8,942 bases of DNA, from the NCBI GenBank assembly GCA_012963185.1, contig DTWD01000169.1, positions 1 through 8,942 of the forward strand, in the 5' to 3' direction. Positions within the stretch are counted from its first letter, which is position 1. Every line of letters begins with the position of its first letter. This document shows positions 7,055-8,942 of this stretch, in pieces. This stretch comes from Acidobacteriota bacterium (GTDB lineage Bacteria; Acidobacteriota; Vicinamibacteria; Vicinamibacterales; UBA8438). The position numbers were made by a program, and so were the translations under genes. Below the pieces are notes generated by a model that saw nothing but the letters and a program-made list of their open reading frames with translations, was not told the DNA's origin and searched no databases.

Positions 7055-7651
7055 TCATTGGGTAACGATGCTGATTCGACCTTGCTGTATGTGAATATCT
7101 TGTACTGCTAAAGGCAGCAAGGCGGGGGCTGAGACGTCAAAGCCGTCCGGATACCTCTCACTGACGGAGTAACGACGAACCAACAACCCAGCCAAAGTGC
7201 TCGGGAGTGTAACTGGTCCTATTTGAACCACTTCAAGTGTGAAATGCAATCTCTTGTCAGTCTCTTCGACAGCTACCGTAATCGACACCGGAAGAGAACC
7301 GCTCAACAATTGAAGCACGCCGGTCGATCCGCCAGGGAAATCGCCCATTTCATCAAGATTCAACATCCCTGTCACAATTAATCGCCCTGCTTCTTGAATC
7401 TCGACCGACACATTACTCAACCCAGTCGGTAGAAATGATTTTCCCTGAAATCGGAGGTATCCGTTTAACGACCGCTCAGAAAACACTACAGTCCTGCTTC
7501 CAGCTGTTTGATTACTGGAGTCAGAAATATTTTGATTTAATGCGGCCACAGCTTGCTCAAAATCCGCACCATCCGATGGTGTCAATGTCTGACTTTGCTC
7601 AGCACCCACACTTACAGGCAAGATGAGAAACAACGCGATCAGTAAACTCAT
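7055..7651 (-). CDS. Exported protein of unknown function
   Basis: I do not recognise this gene with confidence. The 198-residue protein starts with a hydrophobic stretch (about residues 2-17) ending SVGA before EQSQ, which looks like a signal peptide cut after Ala17. It is unusual in lacking a Lys or Arg at the extreme N-terminus. There is no lipobox Cys. The mature part has a polar linker (residues 18-50). After it come alternating strands with hydrophobic periodicity (VSVEIQEAGRLIVTGMLNL, SITVAVEETDKRLHFTLEV, VQDIHIQQGRISI), suggesting a beta-rich lipid- or surface-binding fold. The pattern faintly recalls LmeA/DUF2993-type domains, but I cannot claim homology. ATG 7651 is the only good start, since an in-frame TAG lies 12 bases upstream. 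It sits 96 bases after pfkB and 4 bases before recG, so it is probably co-transcribed with recG. Confidence 0.8.
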   Translation of the reverse strand: MSLLIALFLILPVSVGAEQSQTLTPSDGADFEQAVAALNQNISDSSNQTAGSRTVVFSERSLNGYLRFQGKSFLPTGLSNVSVEIQEAGRLIVTGMLNLDEMGDFPGGSTGVLQLLSGSLPVSITVAVEETDKRLHFTLEVVQIGPVTLPSTLAGLLVRRYSVSERYPDGFDVSAPALLPLAVQDIHIQQGRISIVTQ

Positions 7652-7747
7652 CGACGGACTCTAACACGCCGCAGATATCCCAGCGCATACACGTCACAAA
7701 TCCTGCACGGATCGTGGTCAAGCCACCAATCCATAGTCCAACTTGCC

Positions 7748-8692
7748 TTAAGCGCGTAATAATGAGTCGACCTCGCGTGGTGTCGGAATCGCCGATCTCG
7801 CTCCTAGCCCCCGGCACTTGAGCGCGGCTACAGCATTGGCGTACCGAAGGACGTCCCCCGCTGAGCTCGAATTCCCGCCATGGATCCAACCAGCAATAAA
7901 TCCACCCCGGAACACATCGCCCGACCCTGTCGTATCAACAACTGGCACACGAAATCCTTGCGTGCGGATCTCTGTATCACCAACAAGCGCAAGACTGCCC
8001 TCTTCGCCCAAAGTCATACAGACCATCGCTGGCTTATACGCGTCACGTATCGCACGTAAGGAGTATCCCGAACCTTTACGCCCCGTTAATTCGGAGGGAA
8101 AAGCCTCCGCGGCAATTATGATGTCTATCTGCGCAAGTAGATCGTCGATGCCTGGTCGCACATATTCCACATCGATGACCGTTGGAATTCCGGCCGCCCT
8201 AGCGTAACGGGCCGCCGTCGTTGAAGCCTCGGTATCGTGACAGTCAACCAGTAGCACACGACCCGCGCAAACCATCGAAGCCCGAATATCAGCCGGTGAA
8301 AGGTCCAATGCCGGGGGACGCGACCACAAGATCGTGCGCGTTCCACGTTCGCGATCAACAAGGATTACCGAAAAGCCATTCGGAGTGGCCTCCGCGATCA
8401 AACACGCGTTCGTATCCACACCCTCTTCGGAGAGGCTCTCTAACCCCCATTTCCCATGGACGTCGTCACCAAACCGGCCGACATAACTCGCCCGTAATCC
8501 AAGACGCGAACAAGTCACCATTGCCGTCGCAACCTGGCCTCCCGGCGAGTACTCCATCCGCGCAATCGGCTGTTTGCTGTCGGGCTGGGGATAATGGCTC
8601 ACCATAACGAGTTGGTCAACCATGTTCAATCCGCACCCAACGACATCAAAAACTGGCCCACGGCGATTCGGAAGGGTAATGGGAATCCGCAC
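7748..8692 (-). CDS. PfkB-family carbohydrate/nucleoside kinase
   Basis: This 314-residue cytoplasmic kinase of the ribokinase/PfkB superfamily would phosphorylate a sugar or nucleoside with ATP; the substrate cannot be told from sequence. Marks: the opening strand FDVVGCGLNMVDQLV (15-29); the substrate-binding GG in YSPGGQVATAM (48-58), equivalent to the first PfkB signature; VGRFGDDVHGKWG (71-83); TLGEEGSLAL (227-236); and the second signature DTTGSGDVFRGGF (253-265), with Asp259 as the catalytic base and the anion-hole glycines. All key residues are present. The start GTG 8692 is the first possible one (an in-frame TGA lies 6 bases upstream). GGAGG at 8707-8711 is 14 bases away, longer than ideal. 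The gene is divergent from lexA across 95 bases and heads the minus-strand cluster. A shared inverted repeat in that gap could regulate both. Confidence 0.93.
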   Translation of the reverse strand: MRIPITLPNRRGPVFDVVGCGLNMVDQLVMVSHYPQPDSKQPIARMEYSPGGQVATAMVTCSRLGLRASYVGRFGDDVHGKWGLESLSEEGVDTNACLIAEATPNGFSVILVDRERGTRTILWSRPPALDLSPADIRASMVCAGRVLLVDCHDTEASTTAARYARAAGIPTVIDVEYVRPGIDDLLAQIDIIIAAEAFPSELTGRKGSGYSLRAIRDAYKPAMVCMTLGEEGSLALVGDTEIRTQGFRVPVVDTTGSGDVFRGGFIAGWIHGGNSSSAGDVLRYANAVAALKCRGLGARSAIPTPREVDSLLRA

Positions 8693-8716
8693 CTGTCAGA
8701 TCTTATCCTCCAAGCC

Positions 8717-8746
8717 TTGATTTTCGCCTTTTGTTTGCACTAAAAT
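8717..8746 (+). promoter_or_regulatory. Predicted lexA promoter
   Basis: TTGATT (8717-8722) and TAAAAT (8741-8746) are separated by 18 bases and read towards lexA. The -35 box matches consensus at 4 of 6 positions and the -10 box at 5 of 6. Transcription would start near 8753, leaving about 35 bases to the GTG. The -10 box lies in the spacer of the inverted repeat at 8733-8757, a layout expected of a repressor that blocks its own promoter. Confidence 0.55.
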
Positions 8747-8757
8747 ACGCTGCAAAC
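8733..8757. promoter_or_regulatory. Candidate LexA operator: 7-bp inverted repeat with 11-bp spacer
   Basis: GTTTGCA (8733-8739) and TGCAAAC (8751-8757) are perfect inverted copies around 11 bases. Extending outward by two bases gives one further matching pair and one mismatch. The site overlaps the predicted lexA -10 box and sits between lexA and the divergent kinase gene. LexA proteins usually repress their own gene, and operator sequences vary by phylum. This one matches neither the E. coli CTG-N10-CAG box nor the Bacillus GAAC-N4-GTTC box, so assignment to LexA rests on position and symmetry only. Confidence 0.5.
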
Positions 8758-8777
8758 GAATAAAACAGATCGCACGC

Positions 8778-8783
8778 AGGAGG
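8778..8783 (+). promoter_or_regulatory. lexA ribosome-binding site
   Basis: AGGAGG is a perfect Shine-Dalgarno core (followed by another AG) four bases before GTG 8788. It decides the GTG start of lexA and is the best ribosome-binding site in the window, contrasting with the weak or absent ones of the other genes. Confidence 0.85.
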
Positions 8784-8787
8784 AGAC

Positions 8788-8942
8788 GTGCAGCCCCTCA
8801 CAAAACGCCAACGCGAAATTCTAGACTACCTCAGTGAATACATTGAACACCATGGATATGCGCCGAGCCTCGAAGAAATTGGCCATAGATTCTCGCTGTC
8901 TTCGCTTGCGACTGTTCATAAACATCTAAAGAATCTGGAAGA
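8788..8942 (+). CDS. lexA: LexA repressor, N-terminal DNA-binding domain (runs off the right edge)
   Basis: LexA represses SOS genes and is inactivated by RecA-stimulated self-cleavage. The 51 complete codons visible match the LexA winged helix-turn-helix: PLTKRQREILDYLSEYI (3-19), HGYAPSLEEIG (23-33), then FSLSSLATVHKHLKNLE (35-51), which holds the recognition helix. In the best-known LexA proteins the recognition segment reads like S-x-x-A/S-x-x-x-H-L-x-x-L-E; here SSLATVHKHLKNLE fits well. The serine protease domain, cleavage site and catalytic Ser-Lys pair lie beyond the window and cannot be checked. The start is GTG 8788, set by the AGGAGG at 8778. The gene is divergent from the PfkB-type kinase, and its promoter contains the inverted repeat at 8733-8757. 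Confidence 0.93.
   Translation, partial: MQPLTKRQREILDYLSEYIEHHGYAPSLEEIGHRFSLSSLATVHKHLKNLE

Noticed and set aside
7652..7747. Separate promoter for the exported protein and recG
   Set aside because: A TTGACC is present on the minus strand but no -10 box lies at a suitable distance, so I did not list one.
7599..7889. Minus-strand open frame bridging the kinase and exported-protein genes
   Set aside because: It overlaps the conserved C-terminus of the kinase in another frame and its translation looks like out-of-frame sequence.

Overview
The window is a compact stretch of bacterial chromosome made mostly of housekeeping genes. Codon use is mixed and GC looks slightly above half by eye. I see no phage, transposon, CRISPR or plasmid signature. 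The gene order (lexA divergent from a PfkB-type sugar kinase, then a small exported protein, recG, rsmD, coaD and a class I aminotransferase) resembles what I recall from Acidobacteriota, perhaps the Vicinamibacteria. That placement is from memory and is low to moderate in confidence. Few genes have a good Shine-Dalgarno sequence; lexA is the clear exception.

Layout from the left. Positions 1-206 (minus) hold the N-terminal part of an unrecognised protein that runs off the window. It carries three copies of an 11-residue Lys/Ala/Pro/Ser-rich repeat. About 180 bases upstream of its start is a near-consensus sigma-70 promoter (TTGACA, 17 bases, TATACT). The leader between them contains two small hairpins and a possible 9-codon leader ORF. 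At 454-837 (minus) is a small CoA-binding-fold protein. Divergent from it, 913-2605 (plus), is an ArnT/PMT-family membrane glycosyltransferase split by a frameshift near 1193-1206.

From 8692 leftwards to 2665 the minus strand carries a tightly packed set: PfkB-family kinase, exported protein of unknown function, RecG helicase, RsmD 16S rRNA methyltransferase, CoaD phosphopantetheine adenylyltransferase and an aspartate-type aminotransferase. Several junctions overlap or are separated by only a few bases, which suggests at least recG-rsmD-coaD-aminotransferase are co-transcribed. The aminotransferase and the glycosyltransferase converge across about 59 bases with no clear terminator.

At the right edge, 8788 onward (plus) is the DNA-binding domain of LexA, the SOS repressor. 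The 95-base region between lexA and the kinase contains a perfect 7-base inverted repeat, GTTTGCA-N11-TGCAAAC, that encloses the predicted lexA -10 box. It is a good candidate for a LexA operator of a non-E. coli, non-Bacillus type. It could also influence the divergent kinase and, more remotely, recG.

The best leads are this operator, the frameshift in the glycosyltransferase, and the repeat-containing protein with its structured leader. I see no evidence for a wholly new system; the window looks mainly ordinary.
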